From positions 246,429 through 310,428 of the forward strand of contig JAACJM010000096.1 in assembly GCA_013368315.1 (NCBI GenBank): 64,000 nucleotides of DNA, read 5' to 3'. Positions 33,871-44,932 of the stretch are shown here, piece by piece; position 1 is the first letter of the stretch, and each line of letters opens with the position of its first letter. Under the pieces are notes generated by a model that did not search any database, was not told the origin of the DNA, and was given only the letters and a program-made list of their open reading frames with translations. The stretch is from Tetrapyrgos nigripes (taxonomy: Eukaryota > Basidiomycota > Agaricomycetes > Agaricales > Campanellaceae). A program made the position numbers and the translations under genes.

Positions 33871-35162
33871 CTTGGAGACCAGTAGGCTGATGGTGGGGCT
33901 GGAGCTGATGGTGAAGCTGGTTTTGGTTCAGCAGAACACCTCAGCTTATATAGGCGAGGAAGACTGGAGGCTCCTGTATAGGAACGACGCATTACCCCAC
34001 ATCGTAGAGCCCCCGTCTTGCCCGTCCACGAAATGGGGGATAGACCCCTTCGTCGGTCTCGCTTGCCTCGTGCTTTTCCATTTTCGGATATCCGACAGAT
34101 TGACGGGATTACTCCTGAATCAGATGGATGTGCTTCCAAGTAGAAGATGTGTTGGTGGAGGTAAGTCGGCCTGTCAGCACCTCTAGGACGGCCTGTTCAA
34201 AAAGAATGAAGGAAGGCTAGAGGACACTGGATGGCAAAGGGTAGACGGCAAAAGGAGAGAAAATGCGCTAATCCTGACGTACAGACCGATGGTTAGCGTT
34301 TGCCTAACCTTCCAAGCAAAACAACCCCTTGGATCCATTGAGAATAAGACAAAGTGTGATAGGGTCGTCGGTCATACACCGCCGTCTTCTGAAAGGAAAA
34401 GACAGTCGGGAATCCCGCTTGTTTTCCCGAGGAGAAAGTCACTTTTTCGAAGCTTGATCTCAGCAGTGCATTGTAATTGCATAGAAACTTGGCCGACGTA
34501 CTCGAGCATATGCGGTCGGCCTGGATCACGATTGGCTGTACACACTCTGTGGGCGCTCAGTCAGCATTTAACAATGATTTTATGGTATACACGCACTCGT
34601 GTGATGTAGATTGCAGCAAGAAACTCCTTATAATGCAATGGAGAGTGTTACCCTCTAGTTCACTCGAACCGTCAAGTTCAAGGTGGCCTTGACGAATGTG
34701 GTCTTCATTTTCATCTCTGGGTGCTCTCGTGAAAACCAATCATCCATCTCAGCCCAAGGGCCACATCTTTCTCCTTATACACACCCAGCTGCGAACTTGG
34801 AACCCGTCTAGTGCACAGAAGCAGAACGTTACGATGTCCCAGAGGCGTATGATATGAAGCTTGCACGAAACATCGCATCGATCTGGCTTCCGCTGGATAA
34901 GCACCAGCTGAGGAAGTGAATTCCGGAAGAAGTGGTAGTTGCACTAGTTTCTTTGCCTACAGTCTAGGATGTAGAACCCTGGGTGGAATTTTTTGGCATT
35001 TTTTTACTTACCGATTTTGTTTGATCCACTGGGGTGCTTCTTGGTGTTTAGGCAGGTAGATACATACCTACATTGGTGATAAGTAGCTGACAGATCTAGA
35101 ATAGTTTACATATGAAAGAGCGGCGACACGTCAAGTTTGGCGCAATGCTTGTTTCAACCAAA
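33871..35162. promoter_or_regulatory. Shared divergent intergenic region between lectin-repeat and dsRBD-like genes
   Basis: About 1.3 kb separates the two divergent starts, so it should hold both promoters. It is duplicated in the right arm. It includes a decayed copy of the dsRBD-like gene's first exon (34668-34860) and short inverted words (cgtcaag/cttgacg). Confidence 0.5.
34668..34860 (+). pseudogene. Decayed upstream duplicate of exon 1 of the dsRBD-like gene
   Basis: The string aaccgtcaag...ggccttgacg followed by ATG and tctcattttcatctc-like sequence, gggtgctctcgtgaa and gctgcgaacttggaac repeats, in order, the start of the gene at 35161-35300 (aaccgtcaagtggccttgac, ATG, agtgctcttgtgaa, gctgcaaacttggaac). 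It has lost the reading frame after about 50 codons. It is a head-to-tail partial duplication about 490 bp upstream of the real start. The same copy exists in the right arm. Confidence 0.6.
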
Positions 35163-35182
35163 CCGTCAAGTGGCCTTGACGG
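35163..35182 (+). promoter_or_regulatory. Perfect hairpin abutting the start codon
   Basis: ccgtcaag-tggc-cttgacgg forms an 8-bp perfect stem with a 4-base loop, ending at the base before ATG 35183. In the mRNA it would sit directly against the start codon and could slow initiation. A weaker version precedes the decayed ATG upstream. Confidence 0.6.
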
Positions 35183-37876
35183 ATGTCCTTCTCGTTCTCC
35201 CTGGCACCTTCCCTGAGTGCTCTTGTGAACCTTAGTCTTCCAGAGTCTCCGGTCAAAGAACCAGTCCTTTCTGCTAATGAAATCGCTGCTGCAAACTTGG
35301 AACAAATTGGAGCCATCACGGTTGACCTATTGCTGAAAAGTGCAGAGGCAGAGCACCGAGATATCAGCTACCAAACTTTCGGGTTAAACCAGGATGCCAA
35401 ACTCCCATATATTACAGAGATACCGAAACGGAATGTTGCGAGAGGAATTGATCAACTGTTGAGGCTTGAAGAAGCGTGTAGGGAAGCGTTTGGAGAGGAT
35501 GTGAAAGACGGTTTACGATGGGATTTTTCGGAAGGTGTGTGGTCTTGTCCTTCTCTACCTGATTTCGTATCTTGACATGGCTCTGTAGACAAGCCTTACA
35601 AGCTTACAGTCATGATACCCGACGGTACTACCCGTGTTTTCCAATGCGAAGGAACGGCTGACAAGGCTGATGCCAAACATGAACTGGCAAGGCTGGCAAT
35701 TGAGGGAGGAGTGCTGGACTTTTTCAGAGATAAAGAATCACCGATGTCGACCATTGAAAAGCGCTTCAGCGCTCACAGAAGTCATCCATCGAGAATGAAG
35801 TTCTTCTACTTCAATGCTGATGGCAATAAGGTGAATCAAAGTGAGTATTGATGCTCTTGACGTTCATATTGTTCCTCAACGTACGCAGATTTTGGTGCCA
35901 TACTCAAAGTGCAGCTCTCTGCGACCTCGTTCCGTCTATATTTTGCAGCACCCGTCCACAAGTCTTCCCTTAAAGCAAAATATCACTGTTCAGAACTGGC
36001 GATAGAGCAAGGCATCTTGCAATACATCGAATCCGAGACCATTGAACCAGCTCCCTCGTCTGAAGGTCGTCATTCCACATCGTCCACGCCTAGCCCCGTG
36101 GATCTCGAAACGTTTTTCAGCAATTTACCACGTCCCTTCACAGATAAATCTTTTGACCGGACTGTACAAATTGCACATAGTCAAGCCAATAATCAGCTAA
36201 CAGACATCTTGAAGAGCTCGCCAAACTTTCATAGTGCTTACTATCGTGTTACCGAAGGTGAGCTACGACGTGAAAAGGCCGAGTAACGCATCGTTGGTTG
36301 ACCAGTGTACTTCAGCGAATCTTAATGGTTGCGTCTTCCGAATTGATGACTCGGACTCTGTCGCAGGCAAGACTTACCTGATTGAGCCCTGTTTCAGTAA
36401 ACTGGCTACCGCAAGGTCTGCGATAACAGTTCAAGCTATGGCGGACGGTCTTAAAGACTTTTTACTGAAACACGCCAAACCACCAGCCGGCGGTACATCT
36501 CTTCAAAGTTCATCTCCAATCGGTTCTTCCTCCTGTCTATTCACCCTTACACCTGCGGTGGAAGCGCTCGCTACCAAGATTTGGCCGCAAATTTACAGTA
36601 TGTGCCGTGCTATGAAGACCGAACCCGAGATAGAATTCCGTTCTGTTCACGTTGACGGCGTTCGTGAGTGTCCTTATCTTTCTATGAGCAGATTTTTGTT
36701 AATGTATTTTCTACAGAGAACCCAGCTTGGGGATGCACCATGACCGTTTGCATTCCGCCCGAGGAACTTGCTGTTTCTGATTCTGCTGTGGATCCCAAGC
36801 GCCAGTATACTGTACCTTCTGTCTATGAGCGCAAAGCATTGGCTCGCGTCGCTATTTGCTGTTTAGCGGCTAAAGAAGGTATACTGGAGTTCCTCTCGCA
36901 ACGAGGTCTACCTACTCAGGAGAAACATCCTATAACGCTTCAAATCGTTGCCTTGCTCGATAGAACAGGTTTAATGCCAGGATCAGTCGTACCAGGTCCA
37001 TCACTCAAATCTCCAAATCAGTCTCCTCCCACCTCGTATACTCCAACACCTGCGATCGAGATGCTCGCCAACAAAATCTGGTCCCAAATCCTTTCTCTTT
37101 GCAGTTCTGCAAAATTTGAGCCCGAGATGGATTATAGTTTTGTACAGGTTGAGAGTAGGTCTATTTCCAATCTCTATTCAAGAATTTGCCTCAATTTGCT
37201 TTCCATAGGTACTGCAAGTTGGGGATGTTCGATGACTATCTGCATACCACTCGAGAAAGTTCATCCAAACCTCGGCTCTACAGTAGAGCTCAAACGCCAG
37301 TATATGGTATCTCCAGCATATAAACGTAAAGCATGGGCTCGGATGGCCGTTTCTTGTATAGCAGCCAGAGATGGTGTACTCGAGTTCCTATATCATCGAG
37401 GATGTCCAACTCTCCAAAAGCATCCATTAACGCTACAGATCACCGCCTTACTCGAAGAGCAGGAAAATCTGGCTCTGCATTCAGAATCAACGGGGACGTT
37501 TCTTCCTCCAGCGCCAGCTGTAGATTCCTCTGGTCAACATCCAACTGGAGAACAAGGAAATGTTTTTACTGCTGCTGCGCCTACTGCTGCTGCTAGTTAT
37601 GGTGGTACATCTGGTTCGGATAAAGGAAAAGGAAAGCGAAAACTGCATGAGGTCGAGTTGGAAGAAGGAGAGATAAGCGATGGAGAGGATTCGCCGGCTG
37701 TTCCTACTTCATCCGGCAGGAGAAAAGGCAAAAAACGCAGTAAGAAACGGAAAGGTTCCAACGTTGATGGGGAAGTTGAAGACAAAGAGGTGGAGCTGAA
37801 AAGACAGGAAGAAGCGCAACAGAAATGGAAAGAGTCTATAGTGAATGAGGAAGTGAAGAGATTCCGGCTGTCATGA
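35183..37876 (+). CDS. Five-module dsRBD-like nuclear protein, unknown function
   Basis: Exons are 35183-35534, 35589-35840, 35889-36257, 36316-36663, 36717-37154 and 37209-37876. After an N-terminal region of about 117 residues, five related modules follow. Each has two to three beta strands (such as KLTVMIPDG, CTMTVCIPP, CSMTICIPL), then a basic-start helix of the form K..A+..A..A+.GhLEF (ALARVAICCLAAKEGILEF; AWARMAVSCIAARDGVLEF). This strand-strand-helix order, with Lys/Ala at the helix start, resembles a double-stranded RNA-binding domain; that is inference, since the canonical KKxAK is degenerate. All five introns are phase 1 and sit just before a module, so modules are encoded by symmetrical duplicable exons. 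The C-terminus is acidic (EEGEISDGED) then strongly basic (GRRKGKKRSKKRKG), a likely nuclear signal, and ends in a charged coiled coil. No known family is recognised. Confidence 0.7.
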
Positions 37877-38400
37877 TGATAGGTGAGCGAAAATGTCACT
37901 AGTTTCCTCAACTAACTTCTGACCCAAGTCTGATTGGCCAGTCACTTCATTTCTATCCAATTGCTCATTATGCCGTACATCAAGATGTCGAACGATGCCC
38001 ATGATCCATCTCATTGAAGATTAGCCAGAGAGTACGCTGTCTTGCATGCATCATGATACATTGCAGATGCTTGGCCCAAACCCACAGACGATTTCTTGCA
38101 TTGGAAGAGTTATCATCCCACAGAAAGGCATTTCGATGGCGCCGTGGCACGCATACAACAGGCCGGTGACGGATATCCTGTATTACAATCTATGTATGAA
38201 ACATTAACGGTACAATGTACAATCTTGGGGTGTGGTAGGACTAAGGAATGGAACAATGGACAGTGAAAGGCAAATTTGCGAAGAAACACGACGACAGCAG
38301 TTGGAGGGCTCTTTTCAGGCTTTCAGGATGAAGGTAGTAGGCAGGTGCAGCGAATTTATTGGTAGATGAAGTTGTATCTGGGATAATGGTATAATCAGCG
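37877..38400. other. Convergent intergenic region
   Basis: Lies between the 3' ends of the dsRBD-like gene and the CFIm25 gene; holds presumed 3' UTRs and nothing else recognisable. Confidence 0.5.
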
Positions 38401-39301
<901 letters not shown>

Positions 39302-39556
39302 AATGGAACGAGAGTCGGTGTCACGTTGTCACGCTTTTCCTGGACGTCGCGCCCGACGTCGACAGCGAGCACGCCTTTCTCCTCAACACCGGAAACACTT
39401 CGGAGCATTTTTCTCGCAACAGCCCACCTGACTAGAATCCTTCCTCGCTTAGAAACACGAGCTCAGTGACCACAAGACCTCCTGGACGCGGTCCGGTTCT
39501 TCATGTTCCAGCAATGAACAGTTTTTAAGGATGTCGAGTACTCTTCCAAAGCCTAA
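39302..39556. promoter_or_regulatory. Bidirectional promoter region, CFIm25 / GH35
   Basis: A 255-bp intergenic region between divergent start codons must hold both promoters. No unambiguous TATA box is seen. Confidence 0.5.
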
Positions 39557-42500
39557 ATGTGGCCTCTCTCCTTGTCATTGTGGTGTCTATGCGCCTTGTC
39601 CTTGGTTCAGGTGCACGCCTTCGCGTACACTCTTCTGGATTCTCCGCTCTTCCAACGCGATCATCCACTCATCAACAACACCGGATTGACAGACCAAGTT
39701 GGATGGGACAAGTACTCATTTTTCATTCGCGGTAAACGGGTCTTCATTCAAAGTGGAGAGTTCCATGGGTTCCGTCTTCCTTCGCAGACGTTGTGGACGG
39801 ATATAATGCAGAAAGCCAAGGCCGCAGGGTTGAATACAATCTCGATTTACAGCCATTGGGGGTTGATTAATCCCAAGGCCGGGGAGCTTGATTTCGAGGG
39901 ACCGAATGCTTTGCAGCCTCTCTTCGACGCGGCGAAGGAAGCTGGGCTTTTCATCATTGCGCGTCCTGGGCCATACATTAAGTACGTTTTGTCTACCTTC
40001 TCTGTTGCATTTGCTGACTGAAACTCTATACTTAGCTCTGAAACCACTGCTGGAGGTATTCCTGGACATGTCCTGACGCTTCCCGGTATGTCGTTTTTTC
40101 ATTTCTGTGGCGTCTTTCCGATACTTTTCAACAGGCGACACTCCCTGGAACTTGTACAATGGCATTCTTCGGAGCAACCAGACAAATTACCATGATGCTT
40201 GGCAGGACTACGTATGTTGGCTGTTTTTCCGTACCGCTACGCCAACTCACTATTCCTCTAGATCAATGCTATAGTTTCTACCATTGCAGACAACCAGATT
40301 ACCAAAGGAGGACCGGTGAATAGTCCGAATAGAACCCTTTTTCATTCAGATTTTGAAGTGTCTTTATAGGTCATCATGCTTCAGTTGGACAATGAGTATT
40401 ACAATGGCCGTATGTCACTCGTTTTATTGCTGCGAACCCAGCACTTACATGATTTACAGCTGGTCAAAACGAATACATCGAGCAACTGAAAGATGCTGCA
40501 CGGCGCCTGGGCATCGTAGTCCCCACATCGCATAATGACGCAGGCTTGTTCCAAAATCTTCTTGATATACCGGATATATACGGCTTTGACGCGTATCCTC
40601 TTAGTAAGATTCCCACTCCAAAATCAACGCTCAGCTCTAATGGATCTGTTTGATAGCTCTCAGCGGTTGCACCACTCCTGAAGTTTGGAGGGATCTACCT
40701 ACGAATTGGAGAAGCTATCACGAGCAGGTTACGCCAGAGATACCGTTGCTCATTCCAGAGTAAGCATTGAGTAGTTTCACTACCACCTTTCGCTGATGAC
40801 CATGTCTAGATACCAAGGAGGTGCTTTCCAACATAGAGGAGGCCAAACAAATGAGATGTGTAGGAAGTTAACTAACACGAAGTAAGCGTTCATTTTCTCA
40901 AATTGGTCATGATTTTCTGACGGACCTTTCTAGCTCGCAACGAGTTCTGAATCACGCAATGTGGGCTAGCGGTTCGACCGGAGTCAGTGACTGTTTCCTT
41001 CTACTCATGTTTTCACCATCTAATTTTGTGCATCTGGCAGATGGACTTTTACATGTTCTTTGTGCATACCATCCTTAACGAGATATACAGTAGCTGACAA
41101 TGGCAGTAGGGAGGTACCAACTGGGGCCAGATTCCTTATCCTGGTAGGTCTTGTTCCGCTCATGTCGAGTTTTCGGTACAATCTGATGACCGTAAATACT
41201 AGAGGCCGACACGTCATATGTAAGACACCAATATACGGAGCCTCTTCCTTTTCTGAACTGTCAATGTCAACTACAGGAATGGGCTGCGGCTATGTTTGAG
41301 TCCAGGGAGCTATCCGAGAAATATTACGAACTGAAACTTCAGTCCATGTTCCTGCGGTCTTTCCCCGATTTGCGCATGACAGATTTAATAGGTATGTTTC
41401 TGAAGCGCTTAGTGACCCGGTGAAGGCTGATCAATGTGTGTACAGAGGAGGACTGTACCACTGTACCAGGCGTCACGTTGACGTTTCTGAAAAACCCCGA
41501 CACTGGTGCTGAATTCCACTTTGCTCGCCATACAACCATCGGTAGCTGGTATGTTGCGTGTTTGGAACTGGTTAGTTTTTCCGCATTGGATTGACCTGTC
41601 ACTAGGGATATCATCAAATTTACGCGAGAGATAGCTGGTGTCGAAGTACCTCATTTGCTGCCTGGACGTGATTCTATTATCACCACGTAAGAGACCATTC
41701 TCTGTCATTACGATTGTGAAGTACTGATCCTACCTGTCCCCAAAACAGAGCCAACATTCCCTGCGGGGGACGTTGCAAACTAGCCTATTCAACTGCGTCT
41801 CTGTTCTCCCATTTGACAGTGGATGGAAAGGACGTTCTCGTGGCTTACGCCTTCAACGATACGACTTATGAGATGGCTTTTGGCTTTAATTCGGAACCGC
41901 AGGTGAAAATTTCAGGTGCCAACCACCCCGAGATGCACTTTGATCAGGTATGTATTGCTATATCTTTGTGAAAGATCACCTCGATATTGACGCGTGACGT
42001 TCCACACAGAAACGAAAACATCTCGTCATATCGTTCACTGAAGCTCCTGGTCTCACCGCCATTACTATGACCAGTGATGGAGCAGATACTATCCTTCTTC
42101 TGGCCGATTACCCTACAGCAACACGTCTATGGATGCCTTCCATCGCTGGAACTGGCTCAGACCATCCCGAATACGTCGATATCTCTGCTACAACACCCTT
42201 CCTTGTCTCCGGTCCCTACCTTGTCCGCAACGCAACTGTCGACGGAGAAACCTTATCTCTATGGGGTGACCTGAATAATGATACGGACATTACCCTTCTG
42301 GCTCCACAAGACGTCAGAAATGTCAATTGGAATGGCCAAGCTCTTACCCTGTCGACACCTACGGAATGGGGAGCCCTTACAGCGAGTCTGACTGGACCCC
42401 GAGCGACCGTAGACCTTCCTAATCTTGGATCGCTAGACTGGCGCTTTGCAGATTCTCTGCCAGAGATCTCAGCATCGTTTGTTAATTCGTCAATGACACC

Positions 42501-43862
42501 TGCTAACCATACCTACACGACGAGTAAATTCCCGTCTTATTATGGCAAACCGTGGATTTTGTATGCGGATGATTATGGGTACCATGTAAGGTTTCTTCTG
42601 GTCCACATCTAGTGCACGTCTTGCTGACAGTTTATCCGTCCATTTTGGCTTGTTTTTCTCTATTTTTGGTAGGCTGGTAACCTGGTCTGGCGGGGCTCAT
42701 TCGAACACGGCGACAATATGACAGCTCCTACTGCAGTCAATGTCTCGATTTCTGGCGGCGCCCATTTTGCAGCATCTGTTTGGCTCAATGAACATTACCT
42801 TGGACCCTCGTTCATCCCAAACTCTCCAACCAATAACGAATCGTTCCCAGTTTCGGAGGATATGCTTGTTGATGGGACCAACCACGTAACTGTCCTGCAA
42901 GAGTGAGTGAAGCTTCCAGTTTTCCAGCTTTCTGCGAAATGAGAATGCTTAACGAGATTTTGGATTTTATAGTCATATGGGACATAACCTTGCTGGCGAG
43001 ATAGTCTGTTGCACACCTGGTGGACGTCAGAGAGATTTGCAGTCACCGAAAGGTCTACAAGGATACTTCCTTGTTGGACGGGATGAGGCGGAACAGTTTA
43101 CGGGTTGGAAGGTTGTGGGTAATTTGGGTGGTGAAGATTTCCCGGATAAGACGAGGAAGATTCTCAATGAAGGTGAGAGTGGTGTCGTTATGATACTCTA
43201 ACCTAGTTCAATTGACGACATTGATATTTTCAGGTGGCTTATTTGGCGAAGTAAGGACTTTTGTCTTTATACATCTCTAGATATTTTCTTATTCTTCATG
43301 AAAACAACAGCGCGCGGGTTGGCACTTGCCCGGATTCGACCACACGCAATGGGAGAAGAGGACGCCAATGGAGGGCTTGACCAAACCAGGGGTATGTTCT
43401 GTATCATCCACTAGCGCACCAGTCCTGACAATGCGAGGCAGGTTGGATTTTTCCGAGCAACATTTAGTCTTAATATACCTGATGGCTTCGACGTTCCACT
43501 CAAATTCGTATTTTCGTCTGATCAAGGTCATTACAGAGGTGAATATCAATTTCCTTATTATGTTATCATTCTCGTGCTCATCCTGAGTATACACTCTTTC
43601 AGCCCAACTATACATAAACGGCTGGATGATGGGCAAACGTATCGCAAATCTCGGACCGCAAACGGCTTTTGTCGTGCAGGAGGGTATACTCAACTATAGA
43701 GGGGAGAATACTATCGCTGTTAGCCTGTGGGCCCTTGAAGACCAGCCGGAGGATCTGAGAATACCCAGTTTGGAGCTGGTGATGAGTGGGATATATTCAG
43801 GAGGGGTAGGACATGCTTCCGTACATTCTCCAACGTGGCAGGATCTGAGAGGGTCCAAGTAG
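39557..43862 (+). CDS. Secreted beta-galactosidase, glycoside hydrolase family 35
   Basis: ATG 39557 begins a signal peptide (SLWCLCALSLVQVHA). The GH35 barrel follows: FFIRGKRVFIQSGEFHGFRLP, GLNTISIYSHWG, ARPGPYI, VIMLQLDNEYYNG (acid/base Glu), and IPEYQGGAFQHRGG (nucleophile Glu), then MDFYMFF...GGTNWGQIPYPG. Downstream exons encode the BetaGal domain 2 and 3 region (CTTVPGVTLTFLKNPDTGAEF and following) and the C-terminal jelly rolls (LVWRGSFEH; HVASVWLNEHYLGPS-like; NWGKRIANLGPQ-like region and IAVSLWALEDQPEDLRIPSL). The gene is cut by roughly twenty short introns and ends at 43862. The enzyme releases terminal beta-galactose from plant-wall galactans and xyloglucan outside the cell. No disabling change was noticed, though not every junction was checked. 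Confidence 0.9.
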
Positions 43863-44267
43863 CTTGAGTACTGGGGACGCTCATCCAAAAAAAAAAAAAG
43901 GAATTGGGAAACAGATAGCATGGATGGTGAAAACTTGAGGCCTGTTGGCATTGAAGCCTTGATGGGATGGGTAATACGTGATTTATAGACTTGCCTAAGT
44001 ATCTTTCGATAATTTGAAGTCTAGAAAGGAAAAAGTCAAAAAAAGTTAGGGCGTTGGACTTGAGTTGGACGATGTCGTGAGAATAATCTTCCTAATGTTG
44101 GTTCTGCACTCTTTCCCGCTTCTTCTCCCTAGACTCGAACCATGAAAGTCGATCAAGCTTCGCTGACACTTTTGGTCGACTGTCATCAAAGTGTTATGTA
44201 CACAGAGCGAGTGGTTCGAGTCTATCCGGCTCATGCTACTGGCATATCTCAGTACTATCACTGCCAG
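43863..44267. other. 3' flank of GH35 gene
   Basis: Presumed 3' UTR with a poly-A run near 43890 and unremarkable intergenic DNA. No gene recognised. Confidence 0.45.
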
Positions 44268-44659
44268 TAAGGAACAGCACGGGAGACCCGCGGGGAATTT
44301 TTTTGAACCCGTCCCCGCCACCACGGGAGCGGGACATTGTACGGGGTACGGGTGAAGAGGTCATTTCCCGCGGGGTACGGGATTCCCTATCTATATTTTG
44401 CTTCTGCTTACCAAAATTGAGAGAGAAAACGGTCAGTCTATTGTTTTTTACTGGAAACAAACCATTACTGACCAATTCGAACGATTCTCGACCCATTTTG
44501 AAGTCCAAAATCAATACATCAACCTACAATTTTTCATCCCGTACCCCGCCTGACGGGAGACGGGTTTTCTACGGGTTTGCTCAATGTCTCCCGTACCCGT
44601 TCCCGCCTCTCCCGTTCCCATCCTCCCGCGATTCCCGCCAACCCCGTGCTATTCCTTAA
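44268..44659. mobile_element. MITE-like element with cggg-rich subterminal repeats
   Basis: The inverted ends taaggaacagcacggg (44268) and cccgtgctattccttaa (to 44659) bound 392 bp. Just inside both ends lie many copies of ccgcggggtacggg/cccgtacccc words in opposite orientations, while the centre is AT-rich. No coding capacity. The sharply GC-rich termini contrast with the surroundings. Confidence 0.65.
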
Positions 44660-44932
44660 CTATCAGCCTTGGATGCGGAGCCTTTCACAGGGGGCTTCTT
44701 CATCAGTGGACAGACATATACATGTTCTATGGGAGGATAAGCATCATCTTATCTCGGATCATACTCGAGCCTAAAGCAGCGCAAATATTAATGACTTAGG
44801 CTGATTGTTCAACTTTTTCCGCTCCAGCTAGAGGAACGATAATGAAACTACTAGTAGGATACCTTCTGGTCTCTGGTAAGTAGCAGTAACCCACCAAGGC
44901 CTTATCATGTGTTGCACTGCGTGCAGTGCGAG

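Larger units (their letters stand above)
31190..35972 (+). repeat. Left arm of large inverted duplication
   Basis: The arm matches the reverse complement of 53259-58055 with roughly a dozen substitutions and a few indels seen by eye, including a 15-bp insertion present only on the right near 54580. It holds an F-box gene 3' fragment, the lectin-repeat gene, a decayed exon and the first two modules of the dsRBD-like gene. Near-perfect identity begins at ggggacgg and stops between 35943 and 35972. Confidence 0.95.
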
